DNA from: Hafnia alvei
GTDB taxonomy: Bacteria > Pseudomonadota > Gammaproteobacteria > Enterobacterales > Enterobacteriaceae
Direction of reading: 5' to 3'
Assembly: GCF_964063325.1 (NCBI RefSeq)
Contig: NZ_OZ061315.1
Span: 1,798,001 to 1,862,000 of the forward strand
DNA: 64,000 nt
Numbering within the stretch: the stretch's first letter is position 1; every line of letters begins with the position of its first letter. The position numbers and the translations under genes were made by a program. The notes beneath the pieces are model-generated. The model worked only from the letters and a program-made list of their open reading frames with translations. It had not been told where the DNA came from and searched no databases. This document shows positions 43,511 through 52,161 of this stretch, one piece after another.

Positions 43511-45891
43511 ATACTGCGGCTCAACTGATGTTCGATCACAGCCACCATGTGCTGAAGGTCTGGGACAACACGGCTCCGCTGGACGTGTTGGCGTTCACTG
43601 GCGAAGAGCATCTTAGCCAGCCTTATCGCTACACCATTGAATTCACCAGCTCGGCCAAAGACATCCAGCCCGCGCAGATGCTGATGCAGGACGCCACGTT
43701 CACCCTGAACGCCACGCCGAATGTGCTGGCCTCTTCTTTGTCGATGACGCCGCCGGTTATGCAGCCGCTGCGCACGGTGCACGGGGTGATCCAGCGCTTC
43801 AAGCGTCTGTCTACTTCCCGTGACGAAAGCCGCTACGAAGTGACCTTGGTTCCGCGCTTGGCGCTGCTGGCGAAAAGCCATCAGCACGCGATTTACCAAA
43901 ACCTTTCGGTGCCGGAGATCGTGGAAAAGATCCTGCGCGATCGCCACGGTTTCAAAGGGCAAGATTTCCTGTTCACGCTGGCGCACACCTATCCAAAACG
44001 TGAACTGGTGATGCAGTACGGCGAAAACGATCTGCAATTTATCAGCCGCCTGCTGGCCGAAATCGGCATCTGGTTCCGTTTCACCGCTGACCCTAAACTT
44101 AATATCGACGTCGTGGAATTCTATGACGATCAACAGCATTACCAGTTCGGCACCAGCCTGCCGCTGCGTAATCCGTCGGGCATGAATGACGTTGGCGTTG
44201 AATCGGTATGGGGATTAACCAGCGCTCATCAGGTGGTCGAAAATCGCGTTACCACCCGAGACTACAACTACCGCCAAGCCCAGTCGTGGATGGATGGCGA
44301 CGTTGACGTCACCCGCGGCGACACAACCACCTACGGCGAAGCCTATCACTACGCGGATAATTATCTGGCGGCGGGCGACAAAAACAGCCCGCAGTCTGAT
44401 CCTGAGAGCGGCGCGTTCTATGCGCGCCTGCGTCATGAGCGCTATCTAAATCAACAAACCCTGCTGCACGGCTTCACCACTTCGGCGGCGCTGTCGCCAG
44501 GGCAAGAGCTCAAAGTGGATGGCGATGCGCCCGAGGCGTTCCGCCAAGGTGCGGTGATCGTGGCAATCCGCAGCAAAGCGCGCCGTGACCAAAGTTACGA
44601 AGTTGAATTCACCGCCATCCCGTATTCTGAAAACGTCTGTTTCCGCCCCGAGCCCAGCGCCAAACCAGTGATGGCGGGCACCATTCCGGCCCGCGTCACC
44701 AGCACCGTGGTGAATGACACCTACAGCCACATCGATAAAGATGGCCGCTACCGCGTGTCGTTTGATTTTGACCGCGACGAGTGGCAGGCCGGCTGCGAAA
44801 GCCTGTGGGTACGCCAAGCGCGCCCGTATGCCGGTGATACCTACGGCCTACACGCACCGCTGCTGGCGGGCACCGAAGTGGCGATTGCGTTCGAAGAGGG
44901 CAACCCCGACCGACCGTACATCGCCTACGCGCTGCACGACTCCAAACACGGCGACCACGTCACGCTGCAAAACTACAAACGCAACGTGTTACGCACCCCC
45001 GCCAACAACAAACTGCGCCTCGACGACGAACGCGGCAAAGAGCACATCAAACTCAGCACCGAATACGGCGGCAAAACCCAGCTCAACCTCGGCCATTTGG
45101 TCGACAGCCAAAAACAGCAACGCGGCGAAGGCTTCGAACTGCGCACCGACGACTGGGGCGCGATAAGGGCGGGGAAGGGGATTTTCATCAGCGCCGACGG
45201 CCAGCCAAAGGCGGGTGGGAAGGTGTTGGAGATGGATCAGGCGGTAAGCTTGATCAAGGGAGCCATAAGCCAAATGACGGATTGGGGAACCATCACCCAG
45301 TCCCATCACAATTTACAGCCTGAAAGCGAGAGTTTAAAAAACTATCTGACACAAGCAACGCAGCTAACCGGTGCGGCACTTCTGATGAGTGCACCACAGG
45401 GAATAGGTGCCGTCAGTCCAGAAACCGTGATGCTACAAAGCGGCAAAGCGCTCTATCTGCAAAGCCAAGGAGAGATAAACTTAGCGAGCGCACAGCGTAT
45501 TTCTGCAAATTCAAGTCAGGCAATATCGCTATTGGCTCAGCAGGAAGGTATGCGTTTAGTTTCAGGTAAAGGCGCATTAACCATTGAATCCCATGCTGAT
45601 ACGATGGCCTTAACCGCACTGAAAGACGTTACCATACAGTCGGTGCAAGGGCATCTACAGTTGACTGCAAAAAACGGTATCACCATTGGCTGCGGCGGGG
45701 CTTATATTCGTTTAACGCCACAGGGTGAGATTGAGATTCACGGGCCAAGCCGTTTAAGTTTGAAAGGCACACACGTTTGGGATACGCCTGCGAGTGAGGA
45801 TTTTCCTCTGCCTGAGCTCCCTCAATCGGTGTGCAAAGAGTGTTTGAAAAAGGCGCAGGAAGAAGCTGCCGGATTTGTATTGCGTCAATAG
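43504..45891 (+). CDS. vgrG: T6SS spike protein VgrG
   Basis: A 795-residue VgrG. gp27/gp5-like parts cover about residues 1-520, with LRYRHERYLNQQ-like and DRPYIAYALHDSKHGDHVT regions and FEEGNPDRPYI. A C-terminal DUF2345 needle domain follows (GGAYIRLTPQGEIEIHGPSRLSLKG). The short tail LPQSVCKECLKKAQEEAAGF resembles adaptor-binding ends. There is no large C-terminal effector domain, so cargo is probably bound through the DUF4123 adaptor next door. Base composition drops from GC-rich to AT-richer after about 45300. Confidence 0.94.
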   Translation: MLNTAAQLMFDHSHHVLKVWDNTAPLDVLAFTGEEHLSQPYRYTIEFTSSAKDIQPAQMLMQDATFTLNATPNVLASSLSMTPPVMQPLRTVHGVIQRFKRLSTSRDESRYEVTLVPRLALLAKSHQHAIYQNLSVPEIVEKILRDRHGFKGQDFLFTLAHTYPKRELVMQYGENDLQFISRLLAEIGIWFRFTADPKLNIDVVEFYDDQQHYQFGTSLPLRNPSGMNDVGVESVWGLTSAHQVVENRVTTRDYNYRQAQSWMDGDVDVTRGDTTTYGEAYHYADNYLAAGDKNSPQSDPESGAFYARLRHERYLNQQTLLHGFTTSAALSPGQELKVDGDAPEAFRQGAVIVAIRSKARRDQSYEVEFTAIPYSENVCFRPEPSAKPVMAGTIPARVTSTVVNDTYSHIDKDGRYRVSFDFDRDEWQAGCESLWVRQARPYAGDTYGLHAPLLAGTEVAIAFEEGNPDRPYIAYALHDSKHGDHVTLQNYKRNVLRTPANNKLRLDDERGKEHIKLSTEYGGKTQLNLGHLVDSQKQQRGEGFELRTDDWGAIRAGKGIFISADGQPKAGGKVLEMDQAVSLIKGAISQMTDWGTITQSHHNLQPESESLKNYLTQATQLTGAALLMSAPQGIGAVSPETVMLQSGKALYLQSQGEINLASAQRISANSSQAISLLAQQEGMRLVSGKGALTIESHADTMALTALKDVTIQSVQGHLQLTAKNGITIGCGGAYIRLTPQGEIEIHGPSRLSLKGTHVWDTPASEDFPLPELPQSVCKECLKKAQEEAAGFVLRQ

Positions 45892-45904
45892 AAGGAACGA
45901 AAAC

Positions 45905-46666
45905 GTGAGTGAAAAACGCCAGCTTTGGCTGTCTCAAATCGAAAAAGTGTGTACGACGACGGATTTAAACTATATCGATATTCTTGTCGATCAGGCTGCT
46001 TGGCAGCAGCCCATAGTCTCGTCCTTGCAGCGTATGCAACCAGAAATAAAATGGTTTTCGTTATTCGATGATACGCCCGAAGAGGGGCTGCTTGAACAAG
46101 CCCCTTTGCTTATGCGCGTTCAACTGGATATATGGCAGCATAAAGCATGGCTGTCTGAGCTAATGGAACATTTCTCTGGAACCCCAAGACTGTTAATGCT
46201 GGTTTCACCACTCTCTTTTGATCTGTTGTGCGAGCATTTGAAAAAAATATCCGTCGCTAAATGGGGGGAACAATTTGGCCTGTTGCGTTTTTATGATACC
46301 CGCGTATTTCCTCTTTTAGTAACGGATGTTTTTAATCTTGAACAAAAGAAACGGCTAACGGATATTGCCCTTTTTTGGAGCTGGATGGATAGGGATAAAT
46401 CACCTGTTTGGCTGGCTGGCAGTTTTAATCCAGAAGTGAATTTTGTCATGAGTGATTTTGAGATATCTCTGGATGATAATCAGTTTGAGAGAATTGCCTG
46501 TATGAGTGATGCCGAAAATATTGCCAGCTCAGAACGGTTTCGCAATAACGCCTTTTCCAAGGAACATAATTTCTCCCATTACTATCGTGTGGCAGTGCGC
46601 ATAACCGAACAAGGTTTTCTTGGCGATATTGCTGATTTTATCGAGCAGCACCATTTAGAGTGCTAA
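45905..46666 (+). CDS. DUF4123 T6SS effector adaptor (Tap/TEC-like)
   Basis: About 253 residues from a GTG start with AAGGAA upstream. The DUF4123 pattern is visible: a short N-terminal lead into YIDILVDQAA, WFSLFDDTPEEGLLEQAPLLMRV, then LLMLVSPLSFDLLCEHLKK and WGEQFGLLRFYDTRVFPLL. Such adaptors load a cognate effector onto the C-terminal tip of VgrG. Here the partner should be the DUF2235 phospholipase about 3 kb downstream. The gene is AT-richer than vgrG's front half. Confidence 0.85.
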   Translation: MSEKRQLWLSQIEKVCTTTDLNYIDILVDQAAWQQPIVSSLQRMQPEIKWFSLFDDTPEEGLLEQAPLLMRVQLDIWQHKAWLSELMEHFSGTPRLLMLVSPLSFDLLCEHLKKISVAKWGEQFGLLRFYDTRVFPLLVTDVFNLEQKKRLTDIALFWSWMDRDKSPVWLAGSFNPEVNFVMSDFEISLDDNQFERIACMSDAENIASSERFRNNAFSKEHNFSHYYRVAVRITEQGFLGDIADFIEQHHLEC

Positions 46667-46700
46667 TACTCACTCATCTTTACAACAAGGACGTTATAAA

Positions 46701-47198
46701 ATGAAAAAAACGATAGTGGTAAGAAATATGGTCATGCTTGCCACATTATTAACCTCAGGGACGGTGGTTTCTGGTGAAAGCTCCAGTGGCGCAAATTTAA
46801 CCGGAGTGAACCATACCCAAAAGGGAATTAGCAGTTTTATGGTCAATGATTATAGGGGGCAAATGGGCGGGTATAGCTGTTGTGTAATGCTTCCTGATCA
46901 ATGGCGGCCGGGTCTAAAAGTAGAAGTTAAATGGATGTCAGACCCCAATCCCAACGAGAAACTACCACCACTGGGTACTGATGAATACAGAACCTCTTAC
47001 GCGAAACATGCTGCTAACTATAAAAATCATAGTGAGGTAATAGATATACCTAAATATAACCAAGCATGTGATTTAGTTATTCATTTTTTACCTTGCGATC
47101 AAGTTAAAGCAACGGCGATATGTTCCGTATATGGTAGAGAGGACTACCCAATAAAAGAACCATTGAATATGCCGGAGCCGAAAAAATGTCCGAGATAA
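46701..47198 (+). CDS. DUF3304-type immunity protein, copy 1 (secreted form)
   Basis: 165 residues with an N-terminal signal segment (VVRNMVMLATLLTSGTVVSG) but no lipobox cysteine, unlike the later copies; it is probably a soluble periplasmic protein. The body shares NHTQKGI, a Cys-Cys pair (YSCCVMLP), W-RPGLKV, HFLPCDQVKA and the end YPIKEPLNMPEPKKCP with the family. DUF3304 proteins are associated with Tle1 phospholipase effectors as Tli1-type inhibitors. This is the most diverged of the five tandem copies. Confidence 0.75.
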   Translation: MKKTIVVRNMVMLATLLTSGTVVSGESSSGANLTGVNHTQKGISSFMVNDYRGQMGGYSCCVMLPDQWRPGLKVEVKWMSDPNPNEKLPPLGTDEYRTSYAKHAANYKNHSEVIDIPKYNQACDLVIHFLPCDQVKATAICSVYGREDYPIKEPLNMPEPKKCPR

Positions 47199-47209
47199 AT
47201 ATCATGCGT

Positions 47210-47256
47210 ACCATTATGACTATTTATTAAAATGTGGAGTAAATAACCATAATGGT
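47210..47256. repeat. Spacer inverted repeat, copy 1
   Basis: ACCATTATG (47210-47218) pairs with CATAATGGT (47248-47256). The same pair occurs after copies 2, 3 and 4 of the immunity genes. Confidence 0.75.
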
Positions 47257-47279
47257 GCTAATCCAAATAGGAGAGGGTG

Positions 47280-47798
47280 ATGAATAAAACATTAAGGAAT
47301 TGCGGTGGCATGCTGGTGCTGTTGACGCTATTGACGACCGGTTGCTCATTCGCCAGTGACGATGATATGACCGGTGGGAATTTAAGGGGAGTGAATCATA
47401 CACAAGAAGGAATTACTAATTTTTCAGTCAATGGATATAGCGGTTTTGTGGGAGGGGATTCATGCTGCATTTTATTACCCAATACTTGGCGTTCTGGTTT
47501 GAAGGTGCAAGTTGAGTGGGTTTCAGACCCAAACCCTCGAGAAAAAATAAAAATAAAAAGAAAAACGAGAGGCTATGGATTTGATGAACAAGCTTTGGCT
47601 AAGCATGAAGCCAGCTATAAAAATAATAGTGCTATTATAGATATCCCTAAATATGGAGAAAAAAGATGTGGCCTCACAGTGCATTTTTTACCCTGCGGTA
47701 AAGTTAAAGCCACAACATCTTGCTGGGCATATGGAAATCCAAATTACCCAATAAAAGAACCTTTAAATATGTCGGAGCCGAAAGCATGCCCAAGATAA
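47280..47798 (+). CDS. DUF3304-type immunity lipoprotein, copy 2
   Basis: 172 residues from ATG 47280 (AGGAGAGGG upstream). The lipobox LLTTGC places the lipidated Cys at residue 22, with Ser at +2 favouring the outer membrane. Conserved features are NHTQEGI, DSCCILLP, W-RSGLKV, CGLTVHFLPCGKV and YPIKEPLNM. It is expected to neutralise a periplasm-acting lipase. The central segment KIKIKRKTRGYGFDE is unique to this copy, so its specificity may differ. Confidence 0.8.
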   Translation: MNKTLRNCGGMLVLLTLLTTGCSFASDDDMTGGNLRGVNHTQEGITNFSVNGYSGFVGGDSCCILLPNTWRSGLKVQVEWVSDPNPREKIKIKRKTRGYGFDEQALAKHEASYKNNSAIIDIPKYGEKRCGLTVHFLPCGKVKATTSCWAYGNPNYPIKEPLNMSEPKACPR

Positions 47799-47809
47799 AT
47801 ACTGTATGT

Positions 47810-47856
47810 ACCATTATGACTATTTATTAAAGTGTGGAGTAAATAACCATAATGGT
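47810..47856. repeat. Spacer inverted repeat, copy 2
   Basis: ACCATTATG (47810-47818) and CATAATGGT (47848-47856), same geometry as after copy 1. Confidence 0.75.
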
Positions 47857-47879
47857 GCTAATCCAAACGGGAGGGGGTA

Positions 47880-48385
47880 ATGAATAAAACATTAAGGAAT
47901 TGCGGTGGTGTACTGGTGCTTCTGGCGCTGTTGACAACGGGCTGCTCATTCGCCAGTGACGATGATATGACCGGTGGAAATTTAAGGGGGTAAATCATAC
48001 AAAACAGGGAATAACTCGATTTTCAGTAAATGGTTACGGCGGTTTTGTTGGAGGAAATACATGTTGTGTTTTGTTACCTAATAAATGGAATCCGGGTATG
48101 AGTGCGGTGGTTAAATGGAGTGTAGATCCAAAACCATATGAACGATTACCGCCTTTAGGAACGGATGAGTATAGGAAGGCTTATGCGGAGCATGCATCGC
48201 GTTATACAAGTCATAGTGCGATGGTTCAGATACCGAAATATGGCGAAAAAAGGTGTGGGCTAACAGTGCATTTTTTACCCTGCAATAACGTTAAAGTCAC
48301 AACGTCATGCTGGGGATATGGTAGCCCCGAATACCCAATAAAAGAACCACTGAATATGCCGGAGCCGAAAACATGTCCGAGATAA
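47880..48385 (+). pseudogene. DUF3304-type immunity lipoprotein, copy 3, frameshifted
   Basis: The signal peptide and lipobox are intact, but at 47986-47990 the sibling sequence AGGGGAGTAAAT reads AGGGGGTAAAT. One base is lost and a TAA follows at once. After the shift the remaining frame is open to 48385 and nearly identical to copy 4. The loss in a G-run suggests a recent slippage event, possibly reversible, or a sequencing error. A downstream ATG at 48071 could only give a leaderless fragment. Confidence 0.85.
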
Positions 48386-48396
48386 ATATCATGCGT

Positions 48397-48443
48397 ACCA
48401 TTATGACTATTTATTAAAATGTGGAGTAAATAACCATAATGGT
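48397..48443. repeat. Spacer inverted repeat, copy 3
   Basis: ACCATTATG (48397-48405) and CATAATGGT (48435-48443). Confidence 0.75.
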
Positions 48444-48466
48444 GCTAATCCAAATAGGAGAGGGTG

Positions 48467-48973
48467 ATGAATAAAACATTAAGGAATTGCGGTGGCCTGC
48501 TGGTGCTGTTGACGTTATTGACGGCCGGTTGCTCATTCGCCAGTGACGATGATATGACCGGTGGGGATTTAAGGGGAGTAAATCATACAAAACAAGGGAT
48601 AACTCGATTTTCAGTAAATGATTACGGAGGTTTTGTTGGGGGAAATACATGTTGTGTTTTGTTACCTAATAAGTGGAGTCCGGGTATGAGTGCGGTGGTT
48701 AAATGGAGTGTAGATCCAAAACCATATGAACGATTACCGCCTTTAGGAACGGACGAGTATAGGAAGGCTTATGCGGAGCATGCATCGCGTTATACAAGTC
48801 ATAGTGCGATGGTTCAGATACCGAAATATGGCGAAAAAAGGTGTGGGCTAACAGTGCATTTTTTGCCCTGCAATAACATTAAAGCCACAACATCATGCTG
48901 GGGATATGGTAGCCCCGAATACCCAATAAAAGAACCTTTAAATATGTCGGAGCCGAAAACATGCCCAAGATAA
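48467..48973 (+). CDS. DUF3304-type immunity lipoprotein, copy 4
   Basis: 168 residues from ATG 48467. Lipobox LLTAGC (Cys22, Ser +2). The middle segment DPKPYERLPPLGTDEYRKAY resembles copy 1 in part and copy 3 almost completely, whereas the signal region matches copies 2 and 5. This is a mosaic produced by duplication and exchange within the array. It should be functional: the four-Cys pattern of the mature domain and YPIKEPLNM end are present. Confidence 0.8.
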   Translation: MNKTLRNCGGLLVLLTLLTAGCSFASDDDMTGGDLRGVNHTKQGITRFSVNDYGGFVGGNTCCVLLPNKWSPGMSAVVKWSVDPKPYERLPPLGTDEYRKAYAEHASRYTSHSAMVQIPKYGEKRCGLTVHFLPCNNIKATTSCWGYGSPEYPIKEPLNMSEPKTCPR

Positions 48974-48984
48974 ATACTGTGGGT

Positions 48985-49031
48985 ACCATTATGATTATTT
49001 ATTAAAGTGTGAAGTAAATAACCATAATGGT
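48985..49031. repeat. Spacer inverted repeat, copy 4
   Basis: ACCATTATG (48985-48993) and CATAATGGT (49023-49031). Confidence 0.75.
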
Positions 49032-49054
49032 GCTAATCCAAACAGGAGAGGGTG

Positions 49055-49564
49055 ATGAATAGAACATTAAGGAATTGCGGTGGCATGCTGGTGCTGTTGA
49101 CGCTATTGACGACCGGTTGCTCATTCGCCAGTGATGATGATATGACTGGTGGCGACTTAAGAGGGATGAATCATACTAGGCAAGAAGTTTCTCGGTTTTC
49201 AGTGAATGGGTATGGAGGTTTAGTGGGAGGGAATACGTGTTGTATTTTATTGCCAGATAAATGGCGTCCTGGAATGAAGGTTCAAGTAAAATGGAAATCT
49301 GTTGACACTAAGAATATTGATTTCCCTGGTTATGGCGATGAGAAAAAATTTCAAGAATGGAAACAGAAAATTTCTGCTCATTCCGTCAATAAATTAGCTG
49401 TAGTTGATGTCCCTCAATATGGAGCTAAACGATGCGGTTTAACAGTCCATTTTTTACCTTGTGACAAAGTTAAAGTCACAACGTCATGCTGGGGATATGG
49501 TAGCCCTGAGTATCCAATAAAAGAACCATTGAATATGCCGGAGCCAAAAATATGTCCGAGATAA
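49055..49564 (+). CDS. DUF3304-type immunity lipoprotein, copy 5, cognate position
   Basis: 169 residues from ATG 49055; lipobox LLTTGC. Its stop overlaps the start of the DUF2235 effector by 13 bases, so the two are translationally coupled. This makes it the likeliest true partner of that effector. The central region (SVDTKNIDFPGYGDEKKFQE) differs from all other copies, which fits specificity residing there. Lipidation and export would place it where it can block a phospholipase delivered by a sister cell. Confidence 0.82.
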   Translation: MNRTLRNCGGMLVLLTLLTTGCSFASDDDMTGGDLRGMNHTRQEVSRFSVNGYGGLVGGNTCCILLPDKWRPGMKVQVKWKSVDTKNIDFPGYGDEKKFQEWKQKISAHSVNKLAVVDVPQYGAKRCGLTVHFLPCDKVKVTTSCWGYGSPEYPIKEPLNMPEPKICPR

Positions 49565-51894
49565 ATAAAAGTGCAGCGTGGGCTCCACCATTATTTCCGC
49601 TTGCTGGGCGGCTACCTATAACTAAACTTCAGGTTGAAGATAATTATCTTAAGCAAAAAAAAGAAGAGAAAAAATATTTGCTTGAGTGCAATAAGTCATC
49701 AGATAAAAAAAATGGATTTTCCTGTAGGCATAGTTTGCATATCAGTCTGTTTTTTGATGGCACAGGAAATAATGACGAAAATGATTCAAAAGCTAATCCA
49801 GTGCACCCGACTAATATTGCTAAGTTGTATCATGCGTCAATACAAACTGGTGCTGAAGATGGCTACCAGTCATATTATATTCCTGGTGTAGGCACACCTT
49901 TTCCAAAAATAGGTGAACTAGATTATTCTGGTTCAGGGTTAGCATTTGCATCAGGTGGGGAAGATAGAATCAATTGGGCTCTATTGAGAATCATTGATGC
50001 CCTCACATTTGCAGCTACTAAGCAAAGATTCGATGACTCCATCGCTAAGCAAAAAATTGCTGATATGCGCGCCCATTGGCCACTCACTGGAGAGGTGAAT
50101 CGCCGCAACGTGCTTAATAATTTGTTAGAGTCACTTCGAAGTGAAATTAATACAGCAACCCCTAAAATATTGGAGATTAAGCTTTTCGTTTATGGTTTTT
50201 CTCGCGGGGCGGCGGAAGCACGCACCTTTGTAAATTGGCTAAGCGAGATGTTTACAACTCCGAAGGGCGCTGAACTGCCGGAGCAAACTATTTTAGGATT
50301 GCCGCTTAGCATCGAGTTTCTCGGTATTTTGGATACCGTACCCTCAGTGGGTATTGCACACGTTGCGCCTTTTGCCGCTGGGCATATGGGCTGGGCGGAT
50401 GGTACTCAGCAACTGCCTGATGAAAAAAAATATCCTGAGTATGTGAAATGCTGCCAACACTTTGTGGCCGCCCATGAACAGCGCTTAAGCTTCCCCCTCG
50501 ATACTATTCGCAGGCCAAATGGCACATACCCGAGCTATGCAAAAGAGGTTATATACCCGGGTATGCACTCGGATATCGGCGGTGGGTATCCTAAAGGAGA
50601 TCAAGGCAAAGCACTTGGCGGAGATGGCGAATTACTATCGCAAATTATATTGCAAGATATGTATGCGGCCGCTTTTGATGCAGGTGCTCCGTTGTCAGTC
50701 CCAGCAAAGCTTATCCCAGAGGGGATTAAGTCTAAGTCGCCGTCGTTCGCAATGTCATCTGACTCACTTACTGAGTTTCATGTATCTCCAATATTAGTTG
50801 AGCGGTTCAATGCATGGCGTGAAACTATCCTCGCTGGAAAAGAAGAAACGCAGCAGAGTGGTGAAACCAAAACTGTATTGGGCTATGAGCCTCATCTATT
50901 AAGCCATTCGCTTGAAACCAAGATTGCGGAGCAGATGGGGTGGATCACCGCGTGGCGTATTGGGCGTTATGCACGCGGTAGCTATCAGGTGCAGGGCTTT
51001 TATACAAATGCCACGCAGTGGGATGATGAGAAGCAGAAAGCCGCAAAGAACAAGTATACAGCTGATGTCAATGGTATTAAAAACGACCGAGAAATGGCCA
51101 GAAAATATCCAGATAACCCTGAGTATCAGGGTGATAAAGATAAGCAAGGTATTCCAAGTTTTGAACCCACTCTGGATAAACAGCAGCTACGCGAAGCCGC
51201 CCGTGAGTTTGAACACGATTATTACGATTGGAATCGTGAGCAAAATAGCGTGGCACAGGTGATCCTCGATACGATCCCAAAATATGCCATATACCTCATT
51301 AATAGCGATGATGTGCAAGTTGAATACAACGAGATGAAAGCGGCTGGTAACAGCCTGTATTCCAAACTGTTTATCGATCGACTGGGAAGCGTGACTAAAG
51401 ATCCGCAAATGGCCTTGGTTTGTGCGCTATATGATGAGCAAATTCACGACTCACGCGCGTGGTTTATGCACTATGAATTAGATTCACGTGAAATGTGGGC
51501 AGGCTATTTTCGCTATCGCATGATCTACAGCGGTAGTGAAGGTAATAAAGATCTGTCGCTGATAGCCGTTGCAGGCAAAGTTGTTGGTACGGCAACGTTG
51601 GTCGGTGGCGTGATTTATACGGTGAAGCAGAAAAACGTACAGAACGTGCTCGGTGGCGTGGCGGGAACCATCGGTGTGATGTCGGCAGAGTATAAAATTG
51701 TCGATTTAGCAACCGGATTGGATGTGCCACTGCTCCCGAATGCGATGGAACTGCTTGCGCCGACCAAAGATATTGGTGCACTTGCCAGCAGCCAAAAACG
51801 ACAGGCGATAGGCGCTCAGCACAATCAGAGAATGGATTATCTGAGCAGCTACCTCGGCATTGATGAACCCAGTGATGTGACTAAAGTGGCATAG
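49552..51894 (+). CDS. T6SS phospholipase effector, Tle1-like (DUF2235)
   Basis: A 780-residue protein with the DUF2235 alpha/beta-hydrolase: HISLFFDGTGNN (about residues 63-74), nucleophile elbow GFSRG (Ser217), LGILDTVPS (Asp261) and GMHSDIGGGY (His339). Tle1 enzymes attack membrane phospholipids of target bacteria from the periplasm. The C-terminal half (SRAWFMHYELD, a hydrophobic pair near residues 675-710) probably mediates loading and membrane contact. Its position after an adaptor and immunity genes and before PAAR is the standard effector module. No signal peptide, as expected for T6SS cargo. Confidence 0.88.
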   Translation: MSEINKSAAWAPPLFPLAGRLPITKLQVEDNYLKQKKEEKKYLLECNKSSDKKNGFSCRHSLHISLFFDGTGNNDENDSKANPVHPTNIAKLYHASIQTGAEDGYQSYYIPGVGTPFPKIGELDYSGSGLAFASGGEDRINWALLRIIDALTFAATKQRFDDSIAKQKIADMRAHWPLTGEVNRRNVLNNLLESLRSEINTATPKILEIKLFVYGFSRGAAEARTFVNWLSEMFTTPKGAELPEQTILGLPLSIEFLGILDTVPSVGIAHVAPFAAGHMGWADGTQQLPDEKKYPEYVKCCQHFVAAHEQRLSFPLDTIRRPNGTYPSYAKEVIYPGMHSDIGGGYPKGDQGKALGGDGELLSQIILQDMYAAAFDAGAPLSVPAKLIPEGIKSKSPSFAMSSDSLTEFHVSPILVERFNAWRETILAGKEETQQSGETKTVLGYEPHLLSHSLETKIAEQMGWITAWRIGRYARGSYQVQGFYTNATQWDDEKQKAAKNKYTADVNGIKNDREMARKYPDNPEYQGDKDKQGIPSFEPTLDKQQLREAAREFEHDYYDWNREQNSVAQVILDTIPKYAIYLINSDDVQVEYNEMKAAGNSLYSKLFIDRLGSVTKDPQMALVCALYDEQIHDSRAWFMHYELDSREMWAGYFRYRMIYSGSEGNKDLSLIAVAGKVVGTATLVGGVIYTVKQKNVQNVLGGVAGTIGVMSAEYKIVDLATGLDVPLLPNAMELLAPTKDIGALASSQKRQAIGAQHNQRMDYLSSYLGIDEPSDVTKVA

Positions 51895-51903
51895 GGGGGT
51901 GAA

Positions 51904-52161
51904 ATGAAAAAGGTGATTCGTGTGGGTGACACCTTGAAAGAATATGGTGGCAAAGTGACGGGCGGCAGTTATAACGCCTTTGGCAAGCCGATATCCTGCG
52001 TGGGTGACAGCGCAGTATGTAATAAACATGGCGCAACCCGCATTGCTCAAGGCGCATCGGGCAGCACGATTAATGGAAAGGCCGTAGCGTTGGACGGCCA
52101 CCGTTGCGAATGTGGTTGTACGCTGGTTAGCTCGTTGGCTCAGATGGATATTGCACCATGA
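51904..52161 (+). CDS. PAAR-domain spike tip protein
   Basis: An 85-residue PAAR protein: VIRVGDTLKEYGGKVTGGS at the start, ISCVGDSAVCNKHG, INGKAVALDGHRCECGC. It caps the VgrG trimer with a metal-stabilised cone (His/Cys ligands). It lies 9 bases after the effector and overlaps the next gene by 4 bases. Confidence 0.9.
   Translation: MKKVIRVGDTLKEYGGKVTGGSYNAFGKPISCVGDSAVCNKHGATRIAQGASGSTINGKAVALDGHRCECGCTLVSSLAQMDIAP

Noticed and set aside
43507..44139. Long antisense open frame within vgrG, and similar ones in clpV and tssM
   Set aside because: Shadow frames typical of GC-rich genes; no ribosome site and no family resemblance.
46701..49564. CRISPR or satellite interpretation of the about 590-bp repeats
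   Set aside because: Units are full coding genes with lipoprotein signals; there are no short regular repeats with unique spacers.
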